A stretch of DNA of 64,000 nucleotides, from positions 99,703,951 to 99,767,950 of the forward strand of contig CM022945.1 in NCBI GenBank assembly GCA_012931725.1, read 5' to 3'. This document shows positions 12,846 to 25,000 of this stretch, in pieces (within the stretch, counting starts at the first letter, position 1; the number at the start of each line of letters is the position of its first letter). Below the pieces are notes generated by a model. That model was given only the letters and a program-made list of their open reading frames with translations. It made no database searches and was not told the DNA's origin. The stretch comes from Litsea cubeba (lineage: Eukaryota; Streptophyta; Magnoliopsida; Laurales; Lauraceae). A program made the translations under genes and the position numbers.

Positions 12846-14506
12846 AAAATGGGCATCCATATCTCTTCAAAAACTCAACTCATTTCGTTCAATTCGATCA
12901 TCAATGTGGCTGGGAGAGAAGAACCCATTTCTTCTCATCCTTCCTCTCCATTTCTTCTCCTTTCTTTCCCATTTGCTAGGAGATAGTTGTTGCTCGGGTT
13001 TTGGAGAGATGGTGTTCTCTCTTCTCCGCCATCTGCTCCAACTCTTTGTTTCGATGGACTCTCTTCTTCTATAACCCCAATTTCGAAATTCCTGTGGAGG
13101 TAAGAAACAAACCCCTTTTAGGTTTATGTTTTGTGTTGAAATAGAGTCAAGAGACACTTACGTAGTTATGCATAAACATTTATTAGCATTTTCCTTTGGA
13201 TTTCTTGTTAGGATTTGATATTTGGGGATTTTGGTTCATTGGAGCAATTAGTGGAGAAAACAGTTTGCAAAGCTTGATTAGAATCAAATTTAAGTATTAA
13301 ATTAAATTGCATGTTATCCTGATCAAAATTAAACCTATTGAAAACTAATTAATTATCTTTTAGTTAATTTAATTAAACTTAGGTATTAATTATGGTAATT
13401 AATATAAATTAGTTCCTTTTAGGTTGAGTTAGTTGGATCTTGAGTCTTGAATAGGGAGTGTGAAACCGATTTAACTCTAATGGGTAGAGTCGAGTGCTTT
13501 GATGTAAATTTGGGTTTGCTAGTTTTTGCATCAAATGCACGTCATCTTGGCATCATCGCGTGTATCTCATTGAGCACGTCGATTTTCGTATTCAACTTAA
13601 TCTCATTTGATCATCCGTTGAGTAAGTGGGCCATCATTTGACTTAATATAAAAATACACAAACTTAGTAGACCTTTGTGCAAAATGGGCATCCATATCAC
13701 TTCAAAAACTCAACTCATTTCATTCCATTCGATCATCACTATGGCTGGGAGAGAAGAACCCTTTTCTTCTCATCTTTGCTCTCCATTTCTTCTCCTTTCT
13801 TTCCCATTTGCAAGGAGATAGTTGTTGCTCGGGTTTTGGAGAGATGGTGTCCTCTCTTCTCCTCCAACTCTTTGTTTCGATGGACTCTCTTCTTCTGCAA
13901 CCCAAATTTCGGGATTCCTGTGGAGGTAAGAAACAAACCCCTTTTAGGTTTATGTTTTGAGTTGAAATAGAGTCAAGAGACACTTATGTAGTTACGCATA
14001 AACATTTATTAGCATTTTCCTTTGGATTTCTTATTAGGATTTGATATTTGGGGAATTTGGTTCATTGGAGCAATTAGTGGAGAAAACAGTTTGCAAAGCT
14101 TGATTAGAGGCAAATTTAAGTATTAAATTAAATTTCATGTTACCCTGATCAAAATTTAACCTGTTTAAAACTAATTAATTATGTTTTAGTTAATTTAATT
14201 AAATTTAGTTACTAATTATGGTAATTAATATAAATTAGTTCCTTTTCGGTTGAGTTAGTTGGATCTTGAGTCTTGAATAGGGAGTTTGAAACCGATTTAA
14301 CTCTGTTGGGTAGAGTCGAGTGCTTTGATGTAAATTTGGGTTTGCAAATTTTTGCATCAAATACACGCCATCTTGGCATCATCGCGTGTATCTCGTTGAG
14401 CACGTCAATTTTCGTATTCAACTTAATCTCATTTGATCATACGTTGAGTAAGTGGGCCATCATTTGAATTAATATGAAAATACTCAAACTTAGTTGACCT
14501 TTGTGC
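12846..14506. repeat. Array block 3: two F-type units
   Basis: The units at 12846 and 13681 share TTTTGGAGAGATGGTG and a shortened exon-like half with TTTCGATGGACTC. They are more like each other than like any other unit, and nearest to type A. They look like a local single-unit duplication. Confidence 0.78.
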
Positions 14507-17500
14507 AAAATGGGCATCCTTATCACTTCGAAAACTCAACCCATTTCATTCCATTCGATCATCATTGTTGCTGGGAGAGAAGAACCCATTTCTTCTCATC
14601 CTTCCTCTCCATTTCTTCTCCTTTCTTTCACATTTCCTAGGAGAGAGTTGTTGCTCGGGTTTTTGGAGAGAGAACTTGGTGTTCTCTCGTCTCCTCCTAC
14701 ACTTTGTTTCGATGGGCTCTCTTCTTCTACAACCCCAATTTCAGATTTCCTGTGGAGGTAAGAAACAAACCCCTTTTCGGTTTATGTTTTGAGTTGAAAT
14801 AGAGTTAAGAGACACTTATGTAATTACGCATAAATATTCACTAGCATTTTCCTTTGGATTTCTTGTTAGGGTTTGATATTTGGGAATTTTGGTTCATTGG
14901 AGCAATTAGTGGAGAAAACAGTTTGTAAAGCTTGATTTGAGGCAAAAATAAGTATTAAATTAAATTGCATGTTATACCCTGATCCAAATTAAACCTATTT
15001 AAAACTAGTTAATTATGTTTTAGTTAATTTAATTAAACTTAGTTACTAATTATGGTAATTAATGTAAAGTAGTTCCTTATAAGTTGAGTTAGTTGAATCT
15101 TGATTCTTGAATAGGGAGTTTGGAACCGATTTGACTCGGTTGGGTAGAGTCATGGGCTTTTATGCAAATTTGGATTTTCTAATTTTTGCATCATATGCAC
15201 ATCATCTAGGCATCATTGCGTGTGTCTTGTTGAGCACGTCAATTTTCGTATTAAACTTAAATCTCATTTGATCATACGTTGAGTAAGTAGACCATCATTT
15301 GGCTTAATATGAAAGTACACAAACTTAGTAGACCTTTGCAAAATGGGCATCCTTATCACTTCAACAACTCAACCCATTTCATTCCATTCGATCATCACTG
15401 TGGCTGGGAGAGAAGAACCCATTGCTTCTCATCTTTCCTCTTCATTTCTTCTCCTTTCTTTCCCATTTGCTAGGAGAGAATTATTGCTTGAGTTTTCGGA
15501 GAGACAACTTGGAGCTCTCTCATCTCCTTCATCTCCTCCTACTCTATGTTTCCAAGGACCCTCTTCTTATACAACCCCACTTTCGGATTACTAGTTGAGG
15601 TAAGAAACAAACCCCCTTTTGGTTTATGTTTTGAGATTGAAATAGAGTCAAAAGACTCTTATGTAGTTATGCATAAACATTCATTAGCATTTTCCTTTAG
15701 ATTTCTTTTTAGGGTTTGATATTTGGGGATTTTGGTTCATTGGAGCAATTAGTAGAGAAAACGGTTTGCAAAGCTTTATGAGAGGAAAGTATAAGTATTA
15801 AATTGAATTTCAAGTTACACCCTTATCCGAATGAAACCTATTTAGTACTAATTAATTATATTTTTTAATTTAATTATACTTAGTTACTAATTATGGTAGT
15901 TAATGTAAATTAGTTCCTCATAGGTTGAGTTAGTTGGAACTTGAGTTTTGAATAGGTAGTTTGAAACCCATTTGACTCTGTTTGGTAGATTCGAGGGCTT
16001 TTGTGTAAATTTGGATTTTCTAATATTTGCATCATATTCACGTCATCTTGACATCATCGCGTGTATCTCATTGAGCATGTCAATTTCCATATTCAACTTA
16101 ATCTCATTTGATTATACGTTGAGTAAGTAGGCTATCATTTGGCTTAATTTGAAAATACACAAACTTAGTGGATCTTTGTGCAAAATGGGCATCCTTATCA
16201 CTTCGAAAACTCAACTCATTTCATTCCATTCGATCATCACTGCGACTTGGAGAGAAGAACCCATTTCTTCTCATTTTTTTGCTCCATTTCCTCTCATTTT
16301 TTCGCTCCATTTCCTCTCCTTTCCTTCCCATTTGCTAGGAGAGAGTAGTTGCTCGGGTTTTCGCACGGACAATGTGGAGTTCTCTCATATCCTTCATCTC
16401 CTCCCACTCTTTGTTTCCAAGGATCCTCTTCTTCTACAACCCCAATTTCGGATGACTTGTGGAGGTAAGAAACAAACCCCTTTTTTGTTTATGTTTTGAG
16501 TTGAAATAGTGTCAAGAGACAGTTATGTAGTTACGCATAAACCTTTATTAGGATTTTCCTTTGGATTTCTTGTTAGGGTTTTGATATTTAGGGATTGTGG
16601 TTAATTGGAGCAATTAGTAGAGAAAATGGTTTCAAAAGCTTGATTAGAGGCAAGTAAAAGTGTTAAATTGAATTTCATGTTACACCCTGATCCTAATTAA
16701 ACCTGTTTAGTATTAATTAATTGTATTTTAGTTAATTTAATTATACTTAGTTACTAATTATGAAAATTAATGTAAATTAGTTCCTTATAGGTTGAGTTAG
16801 TTGGATCCTGAGTCTTGAATAGGGAGTTTGAAACCGATTTGACTCTGTTGGGTAGAGTCGTAGGCTTTTATGTAAATTAGAGTTTGCTAACTTTTGCATC
16901 ATATGCACATCATCTTGGCATCATCGCGTGTATCTCGTTAAGCACGTCGATTTTCATATAAAACCTAATCTCATTTGATCATATGTTGAGTAAGTGGGCC
17001 ATCATTTGACTTAATAAGAAAATACACAAACTTAGTAGACCTTTATACAAAATGAGCATCCTTATCACTTCCAAAACTCAACACATTTCATTCCATTCGT
17101 TCGTCACTGTGGCTGGGAGAAAAGAACCCATTTCTTCTCATCTTTCCTCTCCATTTCTTCTCCGTTCTTTCCCATTTGCTTGGAGAGAATTGTTGCATGG
17201 GTTTATAAAAAGAGACAACTTGGTGTTCTCCCATCTCCTTCATCTCCTCTTACTCTTTGTTTCCAAGGTCCCTCTTCTTCTACAACCCCAATTTCGGATT
17301 TCTTGTGGAGGTAAGAAACAAACCTCTTTTTCGTTTATGTTTTGAGTTGAAATAGAGTCAAGAGACTCTTATATTGTAGTTTTATATAAACATTCATTAG
17401 CATTTTCCTTTAGATTTCTTGTTAGGGTTTGATATTTGAGGATTTTATTTCATTGGAGCAATTAGTAGAGAAAACGGTTTGGAAAGCTTGATTAGAGGAA

Positions 17501-18241
17501 AGTATAAGTATTAAATTGAATTTCAAGTGACACCCTTATCCGAATTAAACCTATTTAGTACTAATTAATTATATTTTAGTTAATTTAATAATACTTAGTT
17601 ACTAATTATGGTAGATAATGTAAATTAGTTAATTATAGGTTGAGTTAGTTGGATCTTGAGTCTTGAATAGGTAGTTTTAACCGATTTGACTATGTTGGGT
17701 AGAGTCGAGGGCTTTTACATAAATTTAGATTTTTTAATTTTTGCATCATATGCACGTCATCTTGGCATCATCGCGTGTATCTCGTTGAGCACGTCGATTT
17801 TCGTATTCAACTTAATCTCTTTTGATCATACGTTGAGTAAGTGGGCCATCATTTGACTTAATATGAAAATACACAAACTTAGTGGACCTTTGTGCAAAAT
17901 GGGCATCCGTATCACTTCGAAAACTCAACCCATTTCATTCCATTCGATCATCACTGTGACTGGGAGAGAAGAACCCATTTCTTCTCATCTTTCCACTCCA
18001 TTTCTTCTCCTTTCTTTCCCATTTGCTAGGACAGAGTTGTTGCTCGGGTTTTTTGAAAGACAGCTTGGAGTTTTCTCATTTCCTTCATCTCCTCCTTCTC
18101 TTTGTTTGCAAGGACCCTCTTCTTCTTCAACCCAATTTCGGATTACTTGTGGAGGTAAGAAATAAACCCCTTTTTTGTTTATGTTTTGAGTTGAAATAGA
18201 GTCAAGAGACACTTGTGTAGTTATGCATAAACATTCATTAG
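14507..18241. repeat. Array block 4: second A-B-C-D-E, last unit truncated
   Basis: The units at 14507, 15340, 16182, 17049 and 17896 repeat the A-B-C-D-E order of block 1. They share type-specific features such as the ACTAGTTGAGG end of B. The C unit holds a small internal duplication of a CTCCATTTCCTCTC word near 16280-16320. The last E unit breaks off after ACATTCATTA at 18241, where unrelated sequence begins. Confidence 0.8.
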
Positions 18242-18354
18242 ATGAGTTTTCCAACCTTGGTTAGATGTGGAATTGTTTCTCGGAAGGTGATTCTCATGAT
18301 CTTCCCTTACACGTTTAAGAGGGCAATATCTTTGGGCATGCTTGAATTGGACAA
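18242..18354 (+). pseudogene. Short gag-like fragment at the array edge
   Basis: From ATG at 18243 an open frame reads MSFPTLVRCGIVSRKVILM and then an IFPYTFKRA segment. This resembles the VxLxLFPFSLKDKA stretch of Ty3/Gypsy Gag proteins. Only about 37 codons are present before the neighbouring LTR starts, and no other Gypsy domain adjoins. The piece separates the broken array unit from that LTR. It could also be a chance open frame. Confidence 0.3.
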
Positions 18355-20023
18355 TGAAAGTCCGAGGGATCCTGACCCTAGAGAGGGGGTGAATAGGGTG
18401 AGCTACACTTAATGACTAATTATGACCAATTTTAACTAATTAAAACAAACTAGTCACATGTGATGATTAACATACATAATGCGGAAGCTAAACAAAATAA
18501 TCACCACAAAAGCAATCACCACAACACAAGATTTATAGTGGTTCGGCCTCAATGCCTACATCCACTACCGGCTTGTGACTCAACACCCCACCGGATTTCC
18601 ACTATTATGCTTTTCAAAAAGGCTAAGCAATAACCTCAACACTATGCTTTCCAAGGCTAAGCAATAACCTTACAAGAAATGATTTCTCTCAAAGAAAGTG
18701 TCTTCACAAAACACTCTAAGAGATTACAATTAAGCTCAATAAAAATTGCCTCTAAATAGGCGAATATGAAATTGTAAAACAACTCACACAAACACACTAA
18801 GAATTACAAAGATGAATGCTTATGAGGTGTGTGTGTGAAAACTTCAATCAAGATTAAAATTAAAGCTCAATCAAAATATATGCTTAAAGCAATTCAAAAG
18901 TTTAATGCACATAAAAAGATTTGATTGAAGTTATATGCAAATCACTTGAACAAAAATACTAACTTGTAAATGATTTATGAAAATCAAGATGACACAAGTT
19001 GTATGAAATTAATTATGTCTAAACATGTGATGCACATTTAATGTTGTTTTCAAAAACAAACTAATTTAACAAAGGTTTTAAATAGATTGAAAACAACAAA
19101 GAGGATTCAAACAAGTTAATGAATCATGACATAAAAGAAATCAAAGATTTTGGCAATGCATGATTAACAAAGTTTTTATAAAATAAACTTGTTTTGAAAT
19201 CAAGGTGAAGAATCCTATGACTTAAATCAAAGATTAAGGAAGTAGAGGATTCAACACATCATAGTTTATATGCTAAAATCATTTACCAATAATTTAACAA
19301 AGCATAAAACAATGATTAAGAAAAGCAAAGGCTTACTTGGTGATTTAACTTCATTAATCCAAGCTTTAGCTTTTGCTAATGACCCTCTTGGTCTCTCTTA
19401 GTTCATCCCCTTTTTCTTCTCTTCAAACACCTCAAGAAGGCTTAAGAGTTCCACTTTAATCAACAACCTTTCAATGGGAATGAACTCATATTTATACTTA
19501 AAAAGTGAGTATCAGCGTGGCTTCGGTCGACCCCATACCATCCCCGGTCGACCGAATACAAACGGTCACAAATATGACCGTTGGAGAGCCAACGGCCCTC
19601 TGCCCGGTCAACCTGCAGTGTGCCAGGTCGACCTGGTCCATGGGCAGGTCGACCTGGTACATGCAGGTCGACCCGGGACCAGAATTCCCATTTTTTCTCA
19701 TACTTTAAAGTGATTCTTGAGGGGATTCTTGTGGGCCATTAAATCAAGCATGGAAACATGATTTTAAATCATTCTAAGTATTTTAAAATCATGAAACATA
19801 AAAAGCCAAATATAATTTGAAACTTTAAAACATTGGCTAGCTTGATTTGTAAAAATTCTTTTTCAAATAAAATGCAGCCAACATTTAAGATTTGCAATAT
19901 TTAAAACAATGCATGTATAAAACTAGATTTCAAGATTTTCTAAATCAATGCATGTGTGTGAATTCAAATGATGAATAAAATGAATGATGCATCCATCAAA
20001 TTGCAATAAACAAAAACCTAACA
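18355..20023 (-). mobile_element. LTR of a retrotransposon (probably Copia), minus orientation
   Basis: Read on the minus strand it starts TGTTAGGTTTTTG (from 20023) and ends CTCGGACTTTCA (at 18355), giving TG...CA ends. It carries text found in many plant LTRs near CCTAGAGAGGGGGTGAATAGGG and a GTGGTTCGGCC segment. A second, diverged copy in the opposite orientation lies at 49810-51316 and confirms the boundaries. A GC-rich cluster of GGTCGACC words lies at 19525-19680. The flanking pentamers (GACAA and ATAAG) do not match, so an ordinary solo LTR is not proven. The SIRE/Maximus-like assignment is a guess from the motifs. Confidence 0.68.
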
Positions 20024-20590
20024 ATAAGGAGACTCTTAAGACTTTTGGTTAAAGGGTTAAAAATTAAAATATTAGAATAGAAATAAAATAACAAGTTTAG
20101 TCCAGATCAACTTGCTCTCTCACAGTCGTCTAGATGGCATTCCGTTCTTAGTTTACTTCTACTATTATTTTATCTAGACAAGCAATCAAGAAATTGAGAG
20201 ATTTAAGTCAGTTTATCTTTTGCAAAATAAGCACATGTAGTATTATTTTGCATCTCTTTTTTTATTTTTGTGTTTTTCTCAATTAAAGAGCCAAGTTTGA
20301 CCCCATTATGAGGAAGAGAGAAGATTAGAATTAATCAATGCAGGAGTCTGTGGTGGGACTGAATACCAGAAAGGCAAGTGGGCTCATCCACAATCCACAT
20401 TCTGGGGTGCTCATTAAGTTGCACAAGGGAATGTATCATTGCCTGCACATTTTCCTTTTAAGCAAAAGGGTGGGGATCTAATCTCAGCATCCCAGATCTC
20501 TCGATCTCTCGCTCACACACACATAAATGATCAAACTTTGACCAACCCTAATTCAAAACCCGATGATTCTGAAACCGAGTTCATGTTGGA
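20024..20590. other. Intergenic stretch, nothing recognised
   Basis: AT-rich sequence between the LTR and the hAT-like element. I see no coding exon, no RNA gene and no clear repeat boundary here. A short open frame near 20439-20642 runs into the next element and has no recognisable similarity. Confidence 0.5.
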
Positions 20591-21256
20591 TAGAGGTGTA
20601 ATGGTTTGGTTAACCTTCTATTTTGAAAAAACTGCTAATTGAACTATATTTTACGATTTTCAGGTTTTAAAAACGATAACCGTAACCATACCCTAAAAAA
20701 CTAAACTACGGTTAACCGTTTTAAACAGTTTGGTTACGGTTAATTATCGCTTAAAATACATGTTTTTTTTTTTAGAATGCAAAATACATATTCAAAAGTC
20801 AAAACCAAATATCCTAGAAAAGAAATTACATAATTCCAAAAGACTAAAGTAGCACTAAAATATTCACATAGACAAATGAAATAATAAAGTGCATTTTTCC
20901 AGCAAACACATCCTTGATCATTCACTTTTTCGTCTTTCGTTTTTTGTTCCGACGATTAGGGCTCAAAAGTTCAAAGGGGTTGTGTAAGTTATAAAATTAC
21001 ACAGTACCGCTTTCTTCTTCTTCTTTTTTTCTTTTAAATTGGGGTGTAACGGTTCAGTTAATCGTGTATTTTGAAAAAACGGTTAGCCGAATTGTATTTT
21101 ACGGTTCGGTTCGGTTAATAACCATGAGTCAAGACTGAAAACCAAAACCGAACCGTAAAGCACGGTTTTCCGATTTTAATAACCGTAACCGTAAAACACG
21201 GTTATTAACCGTCGATTCGGGCAGTTAGACTTTTTTTTTTTTTTTTTACACCCCTA
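20591..21256. mobile_element. Non-autonomous hAT-like element
   Basis: The left end is TAGAGGTGTAATGG and the right end, reversed, is TAGGGGTGTAAAA: short inverted ends of the kind seen in plant hAT derivatives. The flanking octamers ATGTTGGA (20583-20590) and ACATTGGA (21257-21264) match at six of eight positions, the duplication length expected for hAT. The interior is rich in GGTTAACCG-like words and contains no transposase frame. Confidence 0.6.
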
Positions 21257-22009
21257 ACATTGGACATCTAAATTGACCCCAGACCCAGGCCCTGCCTTTG
21301 CCTTGGCCTTTATAACTTGAACCCAACTCAGACCCAGATTTATAGATTTGTCAAGCACAATACATAAATTAGCAAAATTTTCATTTGTTCAAAGGGGACA
21401 TAAATGGGTTTTTACACTGGCAAAGTCATGGTGTTTCAGGATCCAGATCCATTTTTAATTGGATGGGTGAATACCCAAATTCAACATGAATCAAAGGGTT
21501 CCTAATCCAGCATCAAATAATTCTCAGACCAATTGGTCTTCAAATAGATCTAATGGTCAGACCAGTAGGGCTTTCAAAACAATAATTTGCTTCAGAATTA
21601 CAAGGTAATATGATTCAAGCTTTGCAGAGACATAACCTTTCTTAATTCACGATTGCAGTCGATTCCAAATCCAGATAATACAAGGCATGGATCAAAGGTC
21701 CGAAACCTTTATTTATTTATTTACATTCGGATGGAGATACTTGAGGTATTCAGATGTGATGATGAAGCAATGCCCACCAAACAGATTCTTAAATAGGAAA
21801 AACTTTTAAAATCACATTCTACAATTACAAACCTAAGTCCTAAATACAACAATGATCATGACAACAAACTACTATTCATATATTATTTCCATAAAGGGAG
21901 AGCTTCTCGCAGATACAATTTAAGAGGTAGAATTCAACTCTAAGCCAAGGGAGGAATGGAAAATAACAAACCCAAAATAAAACAACACAAATAGATCCTT
22001 GGACCAATG
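21257..22009 (-). other. 3' flank of the coproporphyrinogen oxidase gene
   Basis: This stretch lies downstream of the stop codon at 22010 and holds the 3' UTR and intergenic DNA. No other gene is visible. A run of overlapping AATAAA-type signals on the minus strand at 21708-21723 is the best polyadenylation candidate, about 290 bases past the stop. Confidence 0.5.
21708..21723 (-). terminator. Candidate polyadenylation signal for the coproporphyrinogen oxidase gene
   Basis: The plus strand reads TTTATTTATTTATTTA, which is several overlapping AATAAA hexamers on the minus strand. The position and orientation fit the gene ending at 22010. No transcript evidence is available. Confidence 0.35.
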
Positions 22010-22078
22010 TCAAACCCATTCTTTTGGATTAATACATGCGTCCAAAAGTTTCCATTCTTCACTGCCTTCTTCCGGTTG
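22010..22078 (-). CDS. CPX1 (HEMF-type): CPX1 exon 8 (C terminus and stop)
   Basis: The exon reads QPEEGSEEWKLLDACINPKE and then WV and TGA. It is separated from exon 7 by 5.3 kb because an RTE LINE and smaller elements lie in intron 7. The acceptor is TTTGCAG and phase is 0. WEYDH joined to this exon gives the expected C terminus of the plant enzyme. Confidence 0.95.
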   Translation of the reverse strand, partial: QPEEGSEEWKLLDACINPKEWV

Positions 22079-25000
22079 CTGCAAAGCATTGGAACACCTT
22101 AAGTTTGAACTGGATACAAAAAATGTTTAAAATCTACGATTTTGTTTTAGATAAGAAATTGTACCATTTTCAACTAAGGGCCTGTTAGAATACATAGGAA
22201 TTCATGCCACAAGTAGTTAGAAATGAATATTAACACTGAATATCCAAAAACCATCAAATAGTTCTACCTTTAATAAAACTTGAATCAAAGAAAGATGGTA
22301 AATGAATACGCATCCATCGCCCGAGTAATTTAAATCCTTAAAAAAGTCAAGGTCCCATCTACATTGCTACCATTTTTTTTCACCCAGCCAAGGATGGATG
22401 GGACCCATGAGAAGACAGCCCCTGCAGGAAGACAAAAAAGCCTGCACATGCGGGAAGCCAGGGATTGAACCCAGGAAAGTAGGCTACCCCTTGTCTTCAA
22501 ACATTACTACCTTATATGCTTCATCCCTGACCTCATACCATTCACACCTCACCTCTTTAATAACGGTAATATTCAGGTGAGAACTAGCTCTCATGTTTTA
22601 TATGAGAACTTTTTTATGGGGCCCAATTGTGGGCCCCATTTGGGGATGGGACCGGGGGAATGAAAAGATCTATGTGAGACCACCCCAAGTATCAAGTTTG
22701 ACCCCAAACCCATGCTCCTAACCCCTTCATCCATGGCCCACAAGTTTAATGGCTTCATATTCAAAAAAAATATTCAACCCTCGATCCAACGGTTCAGTCC
22801 ATTCGGATGTGTGTCAATCCTTGGAATTAGTGACTATCAGGGGGTTCCTTATTGGTTGCTAGGTTTTGATGAAGAACTAGTTCTCACTTGAATATTTTTC
22901 CTTTAATAATATTTCGATGGAGCTCCCTCACCTCATATCATTCACACACCTCACCTCTTTAATAATACTTCGGTGGAGCTCGCTCACCTCATATCATTCA
23001 CACATCTTTAATAATCTTTCGGTGGAGCTCATTTGACCATGAGTTACTATATAATCTAATGCAAAAAAAAAAAAAATGCCCTAAGCACATGATGTCTAAA
23101 GGAGGGCTCCACATTCCCACAATCCATGAATGGATCATGCTATAGTTGTACTGTGTAACAGTTTTGGCTGTCATACAATAATACTTCCTCGTTGCTGAGA
23201 ACATTGCAGACTTCAGATAGTAAACTTTTAAGTAAATCTCCACTATAGCTCTCTATATATCTATAGGTATATCTACATCGACAACACCCTACAAACATAA
23301 TACTGAAAACTTGTCTTTTCTTCAGTGTCTACATATTTTCCAAAAAAAAATTTTCAAAAAAGAAAAGGGGACAATGCTGAGACTAATGTATCAGTGGTTA
23401 CTCAATGCCATGATCATGGCTTCACAACAAATCACATCAGAAAAATCTCAGCCAAACAAGAGGTTGTCCTTGTAACTTTGGTTTGGCTTGGTGGCTGGTA
23501 CATGTCCCTTGTATCGGTTCACCATTTGAGGATGCTCCCTCTTTGTTGTAATTGGTTTTGTAATTGTTCTTTCTTTAATTAAATTTTCTGTTACTGATAT
23601 AAAAAAAAAAATACAAGAGGTTGTTCTTTTCAGTGCTTTTTAGTTGTGAACATTAGCAGGCCACCTATTGTACAGTTTCTTTTCCCCTTAGCATACTGTC
23701 GCTTCCCTGTGGGGATGTCAATAGTTTCATAAACCAGGGCCTGTACCAGGACTTGGGTCATTTACTGGGTTTCATTAATTTTGGACTTAGTGAGTCTAAC
23801 AGGCAAACTCCGCCTATGTTGGGGTATCCTTGACATAGCCGGTCCCAAGCCCGGACAAAGGAGGAGGGTTGTGCGTTAGGTAGCCGACAGCTAGCACAAT
23901 ACTCAGTCGGATTTTTTTATGGATTTGAGACCTAATGAAATTTCGTAGGGGCGTCCCCTACTTAGCGACGCGCTGTATGGTCCGGATACAGTGATAAGTG
24001 AGCAAGGACCGCTGCATCGGCGCCCGGGTGCAGTGCTAAATAGGCAAGGGTCCTCATACTTTATTGGACGAGTGTGGGGGGTAAGGAAGCTAGTCCAAAA
24101 TAGAAGGCTGAGATTGGGCACTTGGAACATTGGGAGCCTAACTGAGAAACTTATGGAAGTGGTGGATACAATGGAAAGGAGACGAATCACAATTGCTTGC
24201 TTGCAAGAGACAAGATGGGTGGGATACAAAGCTAAAGAGATTGAGAGGACTGGATATAAGTTATGGTATACGGGACTTAATAGATTGAGGAATGGGGTCG
24301 GCATAGTGGTAAACAAGGACTTAAAGGAATATGTAGTTAATGTAAAGCGCTATGGAGATAGGATTATTGCAATTAAGTTAGTGTTAGGAGAAGAGATAGT
24401 GAACGTAATTAGTGCTTATGCCGCCCCCCCCAGGTGGGCTTAGGAGATGGACATAAGGAGAAGTTTTGGGAAGACTTGGAAGGAGTGCTACTAGAGATAC
24501 CCCAAGGAGAGATGATCTTCATAGGAGGAGACTTGAACGGTCATGTAGGGCGCGACGTAGATGGATACATAGGAGTACACGGGGGACATGGGTACGGTAA
24601 TAAAAATGAAAAAGGGAAGGATATCTTGGAGTTTTCAGTGGCTTATGATATCATGGTAACTAATACCTTTTTTAGGAAGAGAGAGGAGCATTTGGTGACT
24701 TATAAGAGTGGCTCATCGAGGACACAAATTGACTTCTTCGTAACTAGGAAAAGAGACCGCTTAGCTTGTAAAGATTGCAAGGTTATACCGGGGGAGAGCT
24801 TGACTTCCCAACATAGGTTGTTGACCATAGATGTGCAACTACACAGGTGGACTAGAAAAAAGAAGTTGTATAGATGCTCAAGGACTAAATGGTAGAACCT
24901 GAAAGGTGATAAGCAACTAGCTTTAAGGGAAAGAGTACTAGAGGAAAACGTTTGGGCGATAGATGAGAGTGCAAATAATATGTGAGATAAGGTAGCAGAG

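Larger units (their letters stand above)
1788..18241. repeat. Tandem array of ~840-bp units (15 anchored units plus one truncated unit)
   Basis: The word AAAATGGGCATCC, or a one-base variant, recurs at 6131, 6975, 7822, 8661, 9496, 10336, 11178, 12013, 12846, 13681, 14507, 15340, 16182, 17049 and 17896. Spacing is 826-867 bp, and the whole unit between anchors is homologous. Each unit has a pyrimidine-rich, exon-like half ending in GGAGGTAAGAAAC, then an AT-rich half with TAGGGTTTGATATTT and TTAGTACTAATTAATTA. The units carry short open frames of 80-116 codons, but three frames are often open at once, lengths differ and indels shift them, so I do not call them genes. The array is interrupted at 2252-5911 by a solo LTR and stops mid-unit at 18241. 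It was probably longer on the left. I know no named family for it. Confidence 0.93.

Noticed and set aside
6127..18165. Open frames of 80-116 codons in the array units as a tandem gene family
   Set aside because: Two or three frames are often open over the same bases, unit indels shift them, start and stop positions vary, and the peptides are Phe/Leu/Ser-rich as expected from CT-rich DNA. They stop at a splice-donor-like site, so at most they are untranslated or partial exon sequence.
5912..18241. CRISPR-like or bacterial repeat array
   Set aside because: The units are about 840 bp and contiguous with no spacers, and the window is clearly plant nuclear DNA.
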